Source: an uncultured Muribaculaceae bacterium (GTDB taxonomy: Bacteria > Bacteroidota > Bacteroidia > Bacteroidales > Muribaculaceae). From it: a DNA stretch of 64,000 bases. Positions 35,098-43,893 of the stretch are shown here, in pieces (the stretch's first letter is position 1; the number at the start of each line of letters is the position of its first letter). A program made the position numbers and the translations under genes. The stretch spans positions 1 to 64,000 of the forward strand of contig CAJTOZ010000008.1 of NCBI GenBank assembly GCA_910578095.1, written 5' to 3'. The notes under the pieces were generated by a model. It worked only from the letters and a program-made list of their open reading frames with translations. It searched no databases and was not told the DNA's origin.

Positions 35098-35105
35098 CAA
35101 AGTTA
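35098..35105 (-). promoter_or_regulatory. -7 element of tig
   Basis: TAACTTTG on the minus strand is a full -7 match, 46 nt before the ATG. No TTG at the ideal distance is seen; the nearest is 29 bp further upstream. The divergent trmN6-like gene starts at 35180, with a TAACTTCG box at 35149-35156 on the plus strand. Confidence 0.55.
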
Positions 35106-35179
35106 ATATATTTTCTTGATACGGCGCACGCATACAACGTTTTTTTCGTAACTTCGCGGGCAGAAACGCTCCACAAGAC

Positions 35180-35890
35180 ATGCAACGACCACTTTTCCGC
35201 TTCAAACAGTTCGCGATGACGGATGCCCGCTGCGGCATGCGCATTGGCACGGATGCGGTGTTGCTGGGCGCATGGACTGCGGCAGGAAAGGATGTGCGCC
35301 ACATAGCCGATATAGGCGCCGGATGCGGTATCATCGCCCTGATGCTCGCACAGCGTGCGGCTGACGCCCGCATAACAGCGGTAGAATGCGACCCCGGGGC
35401 ATGCTCCGACGCACGCACCAACATAGCCTCCTCGCCATGGAGCCACCGCATATCAGTGGCCGAATGCCGTTTTGAAGAATACAAACCGGCCGAACGTCTT
35501 GACCTGATCGTGAGCAACCCTCCATTCTTCACCGAACAGCTGCACTCGCCGGACAAGACACGAGCTATTGCCCGCCACGCCGGCGAACTGAGTTTTGCCG
35601 CGTTAGCATCCCGAGCGGAAGAATTGCTGACGCCTGATGGCAGAATCGCTGTGGTGCTTCCGGCAGGCGACGACGACGACACCATTCTTACGGCGGCTCT
35701 GAACAGGCTCCACCCTGCGCGCCACTGCCATGTGGCCGACAGGACGGGCCGACCTCCGAAACGCAGCCTGTGGGAATTTTCCCTTGAGGAATATGCGTGC
35801 ACACATTCGACCCTGGTAATCCGCGATGACTCAGGCAATTTTTCGCCTGACTACATAAAGCTGGGCCAACCATACCATATCAATCTCTGA
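35180..35890 (+). CDS. tRNA1(Val) adenine-37 N6-methyltransferase-like protein (TrmN6/YfiC)
   Basis: 236 residues of a class I SAM-dependent methyltransferase. FRFKQFAMTDARCGMRIGTDAVLLGAW is the opening of the TrmN6 family, DIGAGCGIIALMLAQ binds SAM, and DLIVSNPPFF is the catalytic NPPF motif for N6-adenine methylation. It would methylate A37 of tRNA-Val in the cytoplasm. It starts divergently from tig and precedes the CPBP gene by 1 bp. Confidence 0.88.
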   Translation: MQRPLFRFKQFAMTDARCGMRIGTDAVLLGAWTAAGKDVRHIADIGAGCGIIALMLAQRAADARITAVECDPGACSDARTNIASSPWSHRISVAECRFEEYKPAERLDLIVSNPPFFTEQLHSPDKTRAIARHAGELSFAALASRAEELLTPDGRIAVVLPAGDDDDTILTAALNRLHPARHCHVADRTGRPPKRSLWEFSLEEYACTHSTLVIRDDSGNFSPDYIKLGQPYHINL

Positions 35891-35891
35891 C

Positions 35892-36773
35892 ATGACCAAT
35901 CCCCTACCCGACATCCGCCACGATGCCCTCATGCTCACCCGACGCAGCCGCCTGATTCTTTTCGTATGCCTGGCTCTGCTCGGTTATATCATCACGGGCC
36001 TGCTCACCACTGTACTGATATATAAATTCGGAGCTGAATCGGCACGCATACTGCGTGTGGCCGCCATCGCACAGGATATTTTCGCTCTCATAGCTCCGGC
36101 TGTGATCACAGCCATGATGATCACGCGCCTGCCCGCCGAACTGCTGGAACTGCGCGGCGGCGTAAAGAAAAAAATGTGGATGCTGTCGCTTGCCGTAATC
36201 ATAGTTGCTGCTCCCGCGATGAACTGCGTGATAGATTTCAACCAGAACCTCGATGCCACCGGGGCCCTCAGCCCCATCGCCGACAAATTGCGCAGCATGG
36301 AGGAAAACGCCTCGCTGATGATAGAGAGGATGCAGGGCAACGGCTCCTGGACCGACCTGCTGATGAATATACTGATCATCGGCATAGCCGCCGGCGTATC
36401 GGAGGAGCTCTTCTTCCGCGGATGCCTGCAACGGCTGCTGACCACAGGAGGAGTGAACACACACGCAGCCGTGTGGATAGCGGCTGCAGTGTTCAGTACC
36501 GTGCACATGCAGTTTTTCGGCTTTCTGCCGCGACTGCTGCTTGGCGCGTATTTCGGCTACCTGCTGGTGTGGGGACGCTCGGTGTGGCTGCCGGCCGGTG
36601 CGCACGCACTCAACAACAGCATCTACGTGGTAGCGATGTGGCTGTACAAACGCGAAGGCACTCCTGAACTGACAGTGGACAACATAGGCCTCGGCGACAC
36701 ATGGCCCGTGGCCCTGCTGAGTCTCGCAGCCACAATGTGGCTGATAGCACGCATAAGAAGATTACGCCGCTAA
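35892..36773 (+). CDS. CPBP family intramembrane glutamic protease
   Basis: 293 residues with about seven to eight membrane helices. The catalytic motif SEELFFRGCLQ has the paired Glu (171-172) and Arg 176, and the second conserved His lies in AVFSTVHMQFFGFLPR. CPBP/Abi proteins cleave membrane peptides such as prenylated or signal-type substrates. It starts 1 bp after the methyltransferase gene and its stop codon overlaps that of the convergent lptB. Confidence 0.88.
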   Translation: MTNPLPDIRHDALMLTRRSRLILFVCLALLGYIITGLLTTVLIYKFGAESARILRVAAIAQDIFALIAPAVITAMMITRLPAELLELRGGVKKKMWMLSLAVIIVAAPAMNCVIDFNQNLDATGALSPIADKLRSMEENASLMIERMQGNGSWTDLLMNILIIGIAAGVSEELFFRGCLQRLLTTGGVNTHAAVWIAAAVFSTVHMQFFGFLPRLLLGAYFGYLLVWGRSVWLPAGAHALNNSIYVVAMWLYKREGTPELTVDNIGLGDTWPVALLSLAATMWLIARIRRLRR

Positions 36774-37636
36774 TCGAGCTTTTTGCGCCGGAATATAAAG
36801 TTTCGTCCGAGGTATTTCTCGCGCACAACGGGATTCTCCGCGAGTTCTTCGGATGTGCCCTGAAACAGTATGCGACCGTCAAACAGAAGATAGGCACGGT
36901 CGGTGATGCTAAGTGTCTCGGGGGCGTTGTGGTCGGTGATAAGTATGCCGATGTTCTTCTCCTTGAGCTTATAGACTATACCCTGGATGTCCTCCACGGC
37001 TATAGGGTCGACGCCGGCAAACGGCTCGTCAAGCATTATGAATTTTGGGTCGATGGCCAGGCAGCGCGCTATCTCGGTGCGGCGGCGCTCGCCGCCACTG
37101 AGCTGGTCGCCGAGATTGCGCCGCACTTTCTGCAGGCGGAACTCTGTGAGCAGATTTTCCAGAATCTCGCGTTGTTCTTCACGTGTGTGCGGAGTCATCT
37201 GCAATACGGCGCGGATATTGTCCTCCACGCTGAGCTTGCGGAACACCGACGGCTCCTGGGCAAGATAGCCTATCCCATTTTGAGCCCGCTTGTAGACAGG
37301 ATATTTCGTGATATTCATGTTGTCAAGAAATATCTGTCCCTCATTGGGCTGAATGAGGCCGACGGTCATATAGAAAGTGGTGGTTTTTCCTGCTCCGTTG
37401 GGACCGAGAAGCCCCACAATCTCGCCTTGGCGCACATGAATGTTGACATGGTTGACCACTGTACGTTTGCCGTACTTCTTCACCAGGTTCTCCGTGCGCA
37501 ACACCATACCCTCCGGCTCTTCGCCACCGGCTGCCGGCTCTACAGCTTCGGATTGCGGGGCTTCATAGAAATCGGGAGCGGCGGCGTCTACGCCGACTTT
37601 GTCACGGTCGCGGTCGAGATTGAAGGATATACCCAT
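36770..37636 (-). CDS. lptB: LPS export ABC transporter ATP-binding protein LptB
   Basis: 288 residues from ATG 37634-37636. Walker A GPNGAGKTT, the signature LSGGERRRTEIARCLA and Walker B FIMLDEPFAGVDPIAVEDIQ match LptB, which powers LPS transport with LptFG. The family start usually corresponds to MVLRTENLVKKYGKR, here residue 44 (ATG 37505-37507); the first 43 residues are acidic and low-complexity (DRDRDKVG, EAPQSEAVEPAAGGEE). Either start is possible, but the upstream ATG lies only 4 bp after udk, consistent with coupling. Confidence 0.9.
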   Translation of the reverse strand: MGISFNLDRDRDKVGVDAAAPDFYEAPQSEAVEPAAGGEEPEGMVLRTENLVKKYGKRTVVNHVNIHVRQGEIVGLLGPNGAGKTTTFYMTVGLIQPNEGQIFLDNMNITKYPVYKRAQNGIGYLAQEPSVFRKLSVEDNIRAVLQMTPHTREEQREILENLLTEFRLQKVRRNLGDQLSGGERRRTEIARCLAIDPKFIMLDEPFAGVDPIAVEDIQGIVYKLKEKNIGILITDHNAPETLSITDRAYLLFDGRILFQGTSEELAENPVVREKYLGRNFIFRRKKLD

Positions 37637-37640
37637 GGCG

Positions 37641-38255
37641 CTATTTCTTGCGGAGACGGCTTTCGATATAATCGGTGAGCAGACCGATGGCCACTGTGTT
37701 GCTTCCACCCTGCGGGACAATCAGGTCGGCGAAGCGCTTGCAAGGCTCTATGTGCTGCAGGTGCATGGGTTTGAGCACATCCTGATAGCGGTCTATGACC
37801 ATCTGGGGAGTGCGGCCACGCTCAATGCAATCTCGCGCTATCACGCGTATAAGACGCTCATCGGCGTCGGCGTCCACAAACACCTTCACGTCGAGCATAT
37901 CGCGTAGCTCGGGGTCGGTGAGCACGAGGATGCCCTCCACTATGACTACATCGCGCGGCTCCACTGCCACAGTCTCGGGCTGGCGCGTGCATGAAAGATA
38001 GCTGTATGTGGGCATCTGTATGGTCTTGCCCTCCTTGAGCTCGCAGAGGTGCTTGACAAGGAGAGACCACTCGATAGCGTCGGGCTCGTCGAAGTTTATC
38101 TTGCTGCGGAGCTCCGGGGGCACATGGCTTGAATCCTTGTAGTAGGAATCCTGTCGTAGAACAGCTACTTCTCCCTGCGAGAGCGAGTTGATTATCTTGT
38201 TGACTACGGTGGTCTTGCCGCTGCCGGTGCCACCTGCAATACCTATAATGAGCAT
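37641..38255 (-). CDS. udk: Uridine kinase
   Basis: 204 residues: P-loop GIAGGTGSGKTTVVNKI, RQDSYYKDSSHV, FDEPDAIEW, and RCIERGRTPQMVI-like region (RDCIERGRTP), all Udk features. It phosphorylates uridine and cytidine to the monophosphates in pyrimidine salvage. It is followed by lptB and has a TAATTTCG element upstream at 38293-38300, close to but not exactly the -7 consensus. Confidence 0.95.
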   Translation of the reverse strand: MLIIGIAGGTGSGKTTVVNKIINSLSQGEVAVLRQDSYYKDSSHVPPELRSKINFDEPDAIEWSLLVKHLCELKEGKTIQMPTYSYLSCTRQPETVAVEPRDVVIVEGILVLTDPELRDMLDVKVFVDADADERLIRVIARDCIERGRTPQMVIDRYQDVLKPMHLQHIEPCKRFADLIVPQGGSNTVAIGLLTDYIESRLRKK

Positions 38256-38331
38256 AGACGACGCTTGAGGGTGTTGAAAATTTTTATTTCCGCGAAATTA
38301 CTAATTTTTTTTTTCATACATGGCATAAAGA

Positions 38332-38362
38332 TTGAAAAAGCACGAAAAGTTGTGTAACTTTG
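38332..38362 (+). promoter_or_regulatory. Promoter of the GT2-MmcQ-ABC operon (near-leaderless)
   Basis: TTG at 38332-38334, exactly 20 bp, TAACTTTG at 38355-38362, both full matches. The ATG at 38373 is only 10 bp past the -7 box, so the leader should be a few bases. Confidence 0.85.
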
Positions 38363-38372
38363 CGTATAAATT

Positions 38373-39275
38373 ATGAAACAACGTTCTGGCATAACGATAG
38401 TGATACCGGTGTTCAACCGCGAGCAAGTCGTGGGTAAGACACTGGCATCGGTGGAGGCACAGACACTGCGGCCGCTGAGCGTGGTGCTGGTGGACAATGC
38501 CTCTACCGACGGCTCGCGGCGCGTGCTGGAGGAATGGGCCATGCGTCCGCACGGCATCGACGTAAAAGTGGTGGACGAGAGCACACCTGGGGCTGCCGCC
38601 GCCCGCAACCGCGGTCTGGCAGAAGTGGATACGGAGTGGACAATGTTTTTTGACTCCGACGACACCATGGAGCCTGCCCACTGCGAGTGCGCGTTGCGCA
38701 TGGCCGGCGATGCAGATATCGTGGGATGGGATGTGCGCTACCACGATGCTTCCGGACATACGTGCATAAAACCTTTCCACTCCACCGACATGCAGTACCA
38801 TTCGCTATTTCACGGCTCCATGGCCACACTGCGCTATATGGCACGCACCAGCCTGTTCCGCGAGGCCGGAGGGTGGAATGAAAACATATTTTATTGGGAT
38901 GACATAGAGCTAGGTGCGCGCCTGCTTAAATTATCGTCCCGAGCGTGCCACACCGGTGGCCCGAGGGTGGATGTTTTTTTAAGCGGAACGTCAATCACCG
39001 GCACCCGGTTTTCCTCGCGCGTGGAGTCTGCGATGACAGCTCTCGAGGCAATCGGCCGCACTCTCGGCCCGGACGGACGGAAACTCACAGCGGTCAAGGC
39101 TGCAGTTCTTGCAGCTGACTGCTCGCGCGAGGGTTCACCGGCCGGCAGAGCCCTGCTGGACCAGCTTCTGGACGGCGCATCATCGCGCCGGGAACGCATG
39201 CTTCTGAAAGCCGTATATTACTATCGACGCCTGGGCGGTCGCGGCATTGCCAGGTTAATACGTCCGATAATATGA
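38373..39275 (+). CDS. Family 2 glycosyltransferase
   Basis: 300 residues. GITIVIPVFNREQVVGKTLASVEAQT opens the GT-A fold, VVLVDNASTDGS and MFFDSDDTMEPAH give the nucleotide- and metal-binding sites. The second half holds an unusual acceptor-binding part with no membrane helix. It is first of six overlapping genes (4-bp overlap with the next GT2). Likely role is in a surface glycan; the sugar is unknown. Confidence 0.88.
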   Translation: MKQRSGITIVIPVFNREQVVGKTLASVEAQTLRPLSVVLVDNASTDGSRRVLEEWAMRPHGIDVKVVDESTPGAAAARNRGLAEVDTEWTMFFDSDDTMEPAHCECALRMAGDADIVGWDVRYHDASGHTCIKPFHSTDMQYHSLFHGSMATLRYMARTSLFREAGGWNENIFYWDDIELGARLLKLSSRACHTGGPRVDVFLSGTSITGTRFSSRVESAMTALEAIGRTLGPDGRKLTAVKAAVLAADCSREGSPAGRALLDQLLDGASSRRERMLLKAVYYYRRLGGRGIARLIRPII

Positions 39276-40249
39276 TCCCGAAGATATCCGTCATAGTGCT
39301 CACATACAACAGCTCCGATACATTGCGCGAGGCGCTCGACTCGGTGCTGCGGCAGAAATGCGGCTACGATTTTGAGATCGTGGCCGGAGATGACGGCTCC
39401 ACAGACGGCACGCAGAGCATACTTCAGGAGTATGCCACAAGACACCCGGAGCACATACGCCTGCTACTGTCTGAACACAACCGCGGCGTGCAAGCCAACT
39501 ATTTCGATTGTCTGGAAGCATGTCGTGGCGAGTTTATAGCCGACTGTGCCGCCGATGACTATTGGCCCGGGACCGAACGCCTGCAGAAACTTGCGGAGAT
39601 GCTGGACCACCATCCCGAAGCCTCAATGGTGTTTTCCGACTGGACATATATGCACCCCGACGGCAGAACTGAATATGCTCGTCCGGTAGCCCCGCACGAC
39701 TGCGGACGTGGAGCCCTGACCCCGCATCTGCTCTCCCACACCGGTTCTCCGGCTGTGCATCTGAGTAGTGCCATCTATCGCAAAAACTCGCTGATGAACG
39801 ACTATGGGCTACATCGCGACGATATCTACCGATGCCCGGACTTCGGATGCGAGGACCTGCAGGTGCTTGTGGCTTTGAGCGAGGCTGCACCCGCAGTGTA
39901 TCTGCCGGAAAGTACGCTGATATACCGCGTGGGAGGCAATTCCATTACATCGGCACGCCATGCCGCGCGGGCCGCGCGCTTCGCATTCGGCACGCTGCGC
40001 CTTCGCCTGCTTCTGGCCATGCGCCATGCTCTCGACAGCGATCCGTCATTCCACCGTTGCGCCGCCGTCATATACCACTTTGCACTGGCCAATGCTATGG
40101 CCGGAAACGACAGAACGCTCATAAAAGAGATAGCCGGATTATGGCCACAATTGCGCGTGCGGCCCATAAAAACACGTATTGTTAATGCGCTCGCACATGC
40201 CCCTGCATTAGCTACAGCCATCTACCGGATAAAAACACGTGAATCATGA
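39272..40249 (+). CDS. Family 2 glycosyltransferase
   Basis: 325 residues. KISVIVLTYNSSDTLREALDSVLRQ, EIVAGDDGSTDGTQSIL and DCAADDYWPG are GT2 signatures; the domain around 100-230 fits the rhamnosyl/galactosyl-type enzymes of O-antigen clusters. It overlaps the previous GT2 by 4 bp and the MmcQ gene by 4 bp. It is probably paired with the first enzyme on one glycan. Confidence 0.88.
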   Translation: MIPKISVIVLTYNSSDTLREALDSVLRQKCGYDFEIVAGDDGSTDGTQSILQEYATRHPEHIRLLLSEHNRGVQANYFDCLEACRGEFIADCAADDYWPGTERLQKLAEMLDHHPEASMVFSDWTYMHPDGRTEYARPVAPHDCGRGALTPHLLSHTGSPAVHLSSAIYRKNSLMNDYGLHRDDIYRCPDFGCEDLQVLVALSEAAPAVYLPESTLIYRVGGNSITSARHAARAARFAFGTLRLRLLLAMRHALDSDPSFHRCAAVIYHFALANAMAGNDRTLIKEIAGLWPQLRVRPIKTRIVNALAHAPALATAIYRIKTRES

Positions 40250-40602
40250 ACATAGAAGCCATACGCGATTACTGCCTCAGCCTACCGGAAACGAGCGAGG
40301 ACTGTGCATTCGGCGAGGAGCATCTGCTGTTCCGGGTGTGCGGCAAGATATTTGCATGTATCAGTTTTCAGCGGGCTGAATATCTGACGCTGAAATGTGA
40401 TCCCGAATATGCCCTGGAACTCCGCGAACACTATCCGGAGATAGAAGGCGCCTGGCACTGGAACAAAAAATATTGGAACCAGGTGCTGACATCAGGCCGG
40501 ATCACCGACGATTTCCTGCAAAAACTCATACGCCACAGCTACAATGAGGTAGTGAAAAAACTTCCCAAACGCCTGCAGGCACAAATCACACAACTACAAT
40601 GA
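40246..40602 (+). CDS. MmcQ/YjbR family protein
   Basis: 118 residues with the double-wing/YjbR features: MNIEAIRDYCLSLPETSEDCAFGEEHLLFRVCGKIFACISF, the HWNKKYWNQVL stretch near residue 76 and LIRHSYNEVVKKLPKR at the end. The family has a fold suggesting DNA or phosphate binding, with no proven function. It sits between a glycosyltransferase and an ABC importer with 4-bp overlaps on both sides, an unexpected partner for either. Confidence 0.85.
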   Translation: MNIEAIRDYCLSLPETSEDCAFGEEHLLFRVCGKIFACISFQRAEYLTLKCDPEYALELREHYPEIEGAWHWNKKYWNQVLTSGRITDDFLQKLIRHSYNEVVKKLPKRLQAQITQLQ

Positions 40603-41729
40603 CCACACGAACCGCATCTGCAATACTGACGGCTATGGCCGCCTGTCTGCTCCTGGCCGCATGCGGCGGTAAGGGCTCCGCTACCGGGCATTCACCCGGT
40701 GGAGATACTCTCACCCATACATCGGAATTTCTGACTATGATCGACCGCGGCGACTACACTGAGGTAGTAATAGCCGATCCTTTCCATGCCACCGGTGTGC
40801 CACTGGCGCATCTGGCCCTGGTGGACAGCGAAGACTGTGATGTGCCCAACGGCTGCACTGCTCTGCGTGTGCCATTGGAACGTAGCGTGGTGTTCTCATC
40901 TGTGCACACATCGCCGGTGTTTGAACTCGGCGCCGGCGAGGCCGTCACCGGAGTGGCCGACGCCGGCTATTTCGCTGATGGAGATACCGTGGCGTCACTG
41001 TTGGCCACAGGCCATGTGGCCGATGTTGGCTCATCCGTATCGCCCTCGGCGGAACGTATCCTGGCTCTGGAAGCACAGGCTGTGCTTCTATCTCCGATGC
41101 AGAACAGCGACAACAGCGTGCTTCGGCGTTCGGGTATCACGGTGGTGCCCATGGCCGACTACATGGAGCGCACGCCTCTGGGCCGCGCCGAATGGATAAA
41201 ACTGCTTGGAGCACTCTACGGGTGCGAGGAAAAGGCCGACAGCATCTACAAAAACGTGTGCCTCAGCTACAACCGACTGTGCAGCGCCACCGAAGGCAAA
41301 GCACGGCCAAGAGTGCTCACCGAAAATCTAATATCCGGCGTGTGGTATGTGCCAGGCGGACGCAGCTACATGGCACGCATGCTGGCCGATGCGGGTGCCG
41401 ACTATCCCTGGAGCCACATCGAACGCGACGGATCGCTGCCGCTCGACGCATCCGGAGTTCTCGACAAAGGCGCCGATGCCGATATATGGCTTATGCGCAC
41501 TTTCGGAGCTGCACCGTCGGCCAGGGAACTTAAAAAGACGAATCCCGCGGCAGAACACATCAAGGCTTTCAAAAACGGCAATGTGTACGTATGCGACACT
41601 TCGCAGAAAAACATTTTCAACGATATAGCCTTCCACCCGGAACGTGTGTTGCGCGATTTTGTCATAATATTCCATCCCGACGCACTTCCGGGAGAGCAGC
41701 CGCACTACTACGAAAAAATGACACGCTGA
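40599..41729 (+). CDS. Iron/cobalamin-type ABC transporter substrate-binding lipoprotein
   Basis: 376 residues with lipobox LAAC after the signal, then a FecB/BtuF-type two-lobed domain: VPLERSVVFSSVHTSPVFELG, GHVADVGSSVSPSAERILALEAQAVLLSPMQNS and PDALPGEQPHYYEKM at the end. It would deliver a metal chelate (iron-siderophore, heme or cobalamin) to the permease encoded next (1-bp gap). I see no B12 riboswitch upstream, so the ligand remains open. Confidence 0.85.
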   Translation: MTTRTASAILTAMAACLLLAACGGKGSATGHSPGGDTLTHTSEFLTMIDRGDYTEVVIADPFHATGVPLAHLALVDSEDCDVPNGCTALRVPLERSVVFSSVHTSPVFELGAGEAVTGVADAGYFADGDTVASLLATGHVADVGSSVSPSAERILALEAQAVLLSPMQNSDNSVLRRSGITVVPMADYMERTPLGRAEWIKLLGALYGCEEKADSIYKNVCLSYNRLCSATEGKARPRVLTENLISGVWYVPGGRSYMARMLADAGADYPWSHIERDGSLPLDASGVLDKGADADIWLMRTFGAAPSARELKKTNPAAEHIKAFKNGNVYVCDTSQKNIFNDIAFHPERVLRDFVIIFHPDALPGEQPHYYEKMTR

Positions 41730-41730
41730 T

Positions 41731-42738
41731 ATGCGCAGACACATCACCATAGCCATAGCTGCAGCGCTGACAGTGTTCCTGTTCCCGGCGTGCCTGCTTG
41801 CAGGCGCAGTGGAAGTACCCGCCGCAGAAGTGTGGAACGCCCTGCGCGGCATAACCACCACACGTGAGGTATGGGGAGTGATAGTGCGTGATATACGCGT
41901 ACCTATGGCCGTGTGTGCGGCTCTGAGCGGAATGTCGCTGGCGGTGTCGGGACTGCTCATGCAGACACTGTTCCGCAATCCGCTTGCGGGACCGTCAATC
42001 ATGGGTATCTCCTCAGGCGCGTCTCTGGGCGTTGCGCTGGTGGTGCTCGCAGGCATCGGTGGAGGTGCTGCCATCGGCTTCGGTACATTGGTCGGAGCCA
42101 TAGCAGGCTCGCTGGTCATAATGGCAGTACTTCTGGCCATGAGCACTCGTGTGCGCTCGGCCGCCATGCTGCTTATAGTGGGAGTACTGATAGGCTACCT
42201 GAGTTCATCGGCCATCTCGCTGCTCAATTTTTTCGCTCCCTCCCAGAGCGTGAAAGCCTTTGTGATGTGGGGGCTTGGCAATTTCACCGGTGTGCCGCCG
42301 GCACAACTCACACTGTTTTCCGCACTCACACTCTCTTTCACTGTGGCAGCCGCAATGTACATCAAAGCACTCGACGCACTGCTGCTGGGCGAACGCTACG
42401 CGGCCAACATGGGCGTGAGGCTCGGACGCGTGCGGCGTGGCATAATGTTCGCCAGCGGGGCGCTGACAGCCATAGTGACAGCCTGGTGTGGGCCGATAGC
42501 GTTCATCGGTCTGGCCGTACCGCACATCGCCCGTCTGGCACTTGGCACATCGCGTCATGCATGGCTGTTTCCCGCCACCGCCCTCATCGGCGCGGCCACC
42601 GGACTGCTCACCGCCCTGCTGAGCGTGCTACCATCGGCGTGGGGCATCCTGCCGGTGAATGCCATCACACCGGTTCTCGGCGTACCGGTGGTGCTGTATA
42701 TAATTATCAACGGGCGCAAAATAGCCTATTTCAACTGA
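41731..42738 (+). CDS. FecCD/BtuC family ABC transporter permease
   Basis: 335 residues with about ten membrane helices. IRVPMAVCAALSGMSLAVSGLLMQTLFRNPLAGPSIMGISSGASLG is the family signature, and GVWCGPIAFIGLAVPHIARL-like sequence (AWCGPIAFIGLAVPHIARLALG) forms the ATPase-contact region. It imports a metal chelate across the inner membrane together with the neighbouring lipoprotein and ATPase. Its stop codon shares a base with the start of the ATPase gene. Confidence 0.93.
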   Translation: MRRHITIAIAAALTVFLFPACLLAGAVEVPAAEVWNALRGITTTREVWGVIVRDIRVPMAVCAALSGMSLAVSGLLMQTLFRNPLAGPSIMGISSGASLGVALVVLAGIGGGAAIGFGTLVGAIAGSLVIMAVLLAMSTRVRSAAMLLIVGVLIGYLSSSAISLLNFFAPSQSVKAFVMWGLGNFTGVPPAQLTLFSALTLSFTVAAAMYIKALDALLLGERYAANMGVRLGRVRRGIMFASGALTAIVTAWCGPIAFIGLAVPHIARLALGTSRHAWLFPATALIGAATGLLTALLSVLPSAWGILPVNAITPVLGVPVVLYIIINGRKIAYFN

Positions 42739-43511
42739 TGACGATAGATATCGAAAACCTCGAAGCCGGCTACCACGGACGTGCCGTGCTGAAACCGTTC
42801 ACCACACAATTGTGCGGTGCCGGCATCACGGCGCTCATCGGAGCCAACGGTGCAGGAAAGTCGACACTCCTGCGCACCATCTCAGGAGCACAGCCTCCGG
42901 TGGGCGGTTCTGTGAGCATCGACAGCCGTAAACTCGGCAGCATTCCGCCCAAGGAGCTTGCCCGCTGCATCAGCCTGGTATATACCGACCGCGCCTCCGC
43001 CGGCGACCTCACCGTGGAGGAAGTGGCGGCGCTCGGGCGACAGCCCTACACCGGAATGTTCGGACGCCTCGACGCCGACGACAGAGCCATCGTGGCCGAG
43101 GCCCTCGCCGCTGTGGGGATAAACGACATGCGCCGTCGCAAACTCGCCACACTCAGCGATGGCGAACGCCAGAAAACAATGATAGCCCGCGCGCTTGCGC
43201 AGGCTACCCCCATAATGATCCTTGACGAACCCACTTCCTTCCTTGATGCAGCCAGCCGCATAGAAGTGATGCAACTGCTGGCCCGGCTGCGCGATGAAAT
43301 GGGCAAAACAATCATACTTTCCACCCACGACATCGCCCCTGCCATGGCTGTGGCCGATAATCTATGGGTGGCAGACCGCACCACCGGAAGCATTGACAGC
43401 GGACGGCGCGACGATGTAGTGGCACGCGGCACAATGGACCGGGTGTTTGCAAATACGGCCGTGCGTTTTGACAGCACGGCCGGTGATTATAGGATGATAC
43501 GCACTATTTGA
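42738..43511 (+). CDS. FecE/BtuD-type ABC transporter ATP-binding protein
   Basis: 257 residues from the ATG at 42738. Walker A IGANGAGKSTLLRTISG, signature LSDGERQKTMIARALAQ and Walker B IMILDEPTSFLDAASR, with RQPYTGMFGRLDADDRA typical of the iron/cobalamin class. It completes the importer. Its stop overlaps the convergent 43504 gene by 8 bp. Confidence 0.93.
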   Translation: MTIDIENLEAGYHGRAVLKPFTTQLCGAGITALIGANGAGKSTLLRTISGAQPPVGGSVSIDSRKLGSIPPKELARCISLVYTDRASAGDLTVEEVAALGRQPYTGMFGRLDADDRAIVAEALAAVGINDMRRRKLATLSDGERQKTMIARALAQATPIMILDEPTSFLDAASRIEVMQLLARLRDEMGKTIILSTHDIAPAMAVADNLWVADRTTGSIDSGRRDDVVARGTMDRVFANTAVRFDSTAGDYRMIRTI

Positions 43512-43893
43512 ATGCGCCCGGGTTTCCCTCCACGAACAGAGACGCGCATCCATTGCCCCGCACGGACAGCCCTATATTTATTAAATAGCCGTTGCTGGGG
43601 ATATTGAGTATCACACTCTCCTCTTCGCCACCTCCACGGTACGACTCCACTGTGTTTGACGCGAGTTTGCGGTCTTTTTCCACGGCCCTGCGCATCTCTC
43701 CGAGCAATGTGGGGTTGTTTTCGATGTTCACACTGCGGTAGTAGCTGTCGGTTCCGGTAGATATGACCACACGTTCCACATCCTTGGATCTCTTGCATTT
43801 CTCAATAAACTCAGCGCACGCAAGCTTCGGTGAGGCAGCCCATACACCTATGGCGCATATGGCCATAACGGCAATCATAATGAATCGTTTCAT
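43504..43893 (-). CDS. Small secreted protein of unknown function
   Basis: 129 residues with a signal peptide (KRFIMIAVMAICAIGVWA) and a mature part of about 110 residues with two cysteines near the start (LACAEFIEKCKRS) and one near the end. The phrase VERVVISTGTDSYYRSVN and the ending resemble DUF4252-like proteins of Bacteroidota that accompany ECF sigma operons, but the match is weak. It is third in the sigma/anti-sigma run, overlapping the anti-sigma gene by 4 bp. Confidence 0.65.
   Translation of the reverse strand: MKRFIMIAVMAICAIGVWAASPKLACAEFIEKCKRSKDVERVVISTGTDSYYRSVNIENNPTLLGEMRRAVEKDRKLASNTVESYRGGGEEESVILNIPSNGYLINIGLSVRGNGCASLFVEGNPGAFK

Noticed and set aside
38256..38372. Cobalamin riboswitch ahead of the chelate importer operon
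   Set aside because: The interval is A/T-rich with a promoter only, and no B12-box-like conserved core is visible; the importer is also four genes further down.
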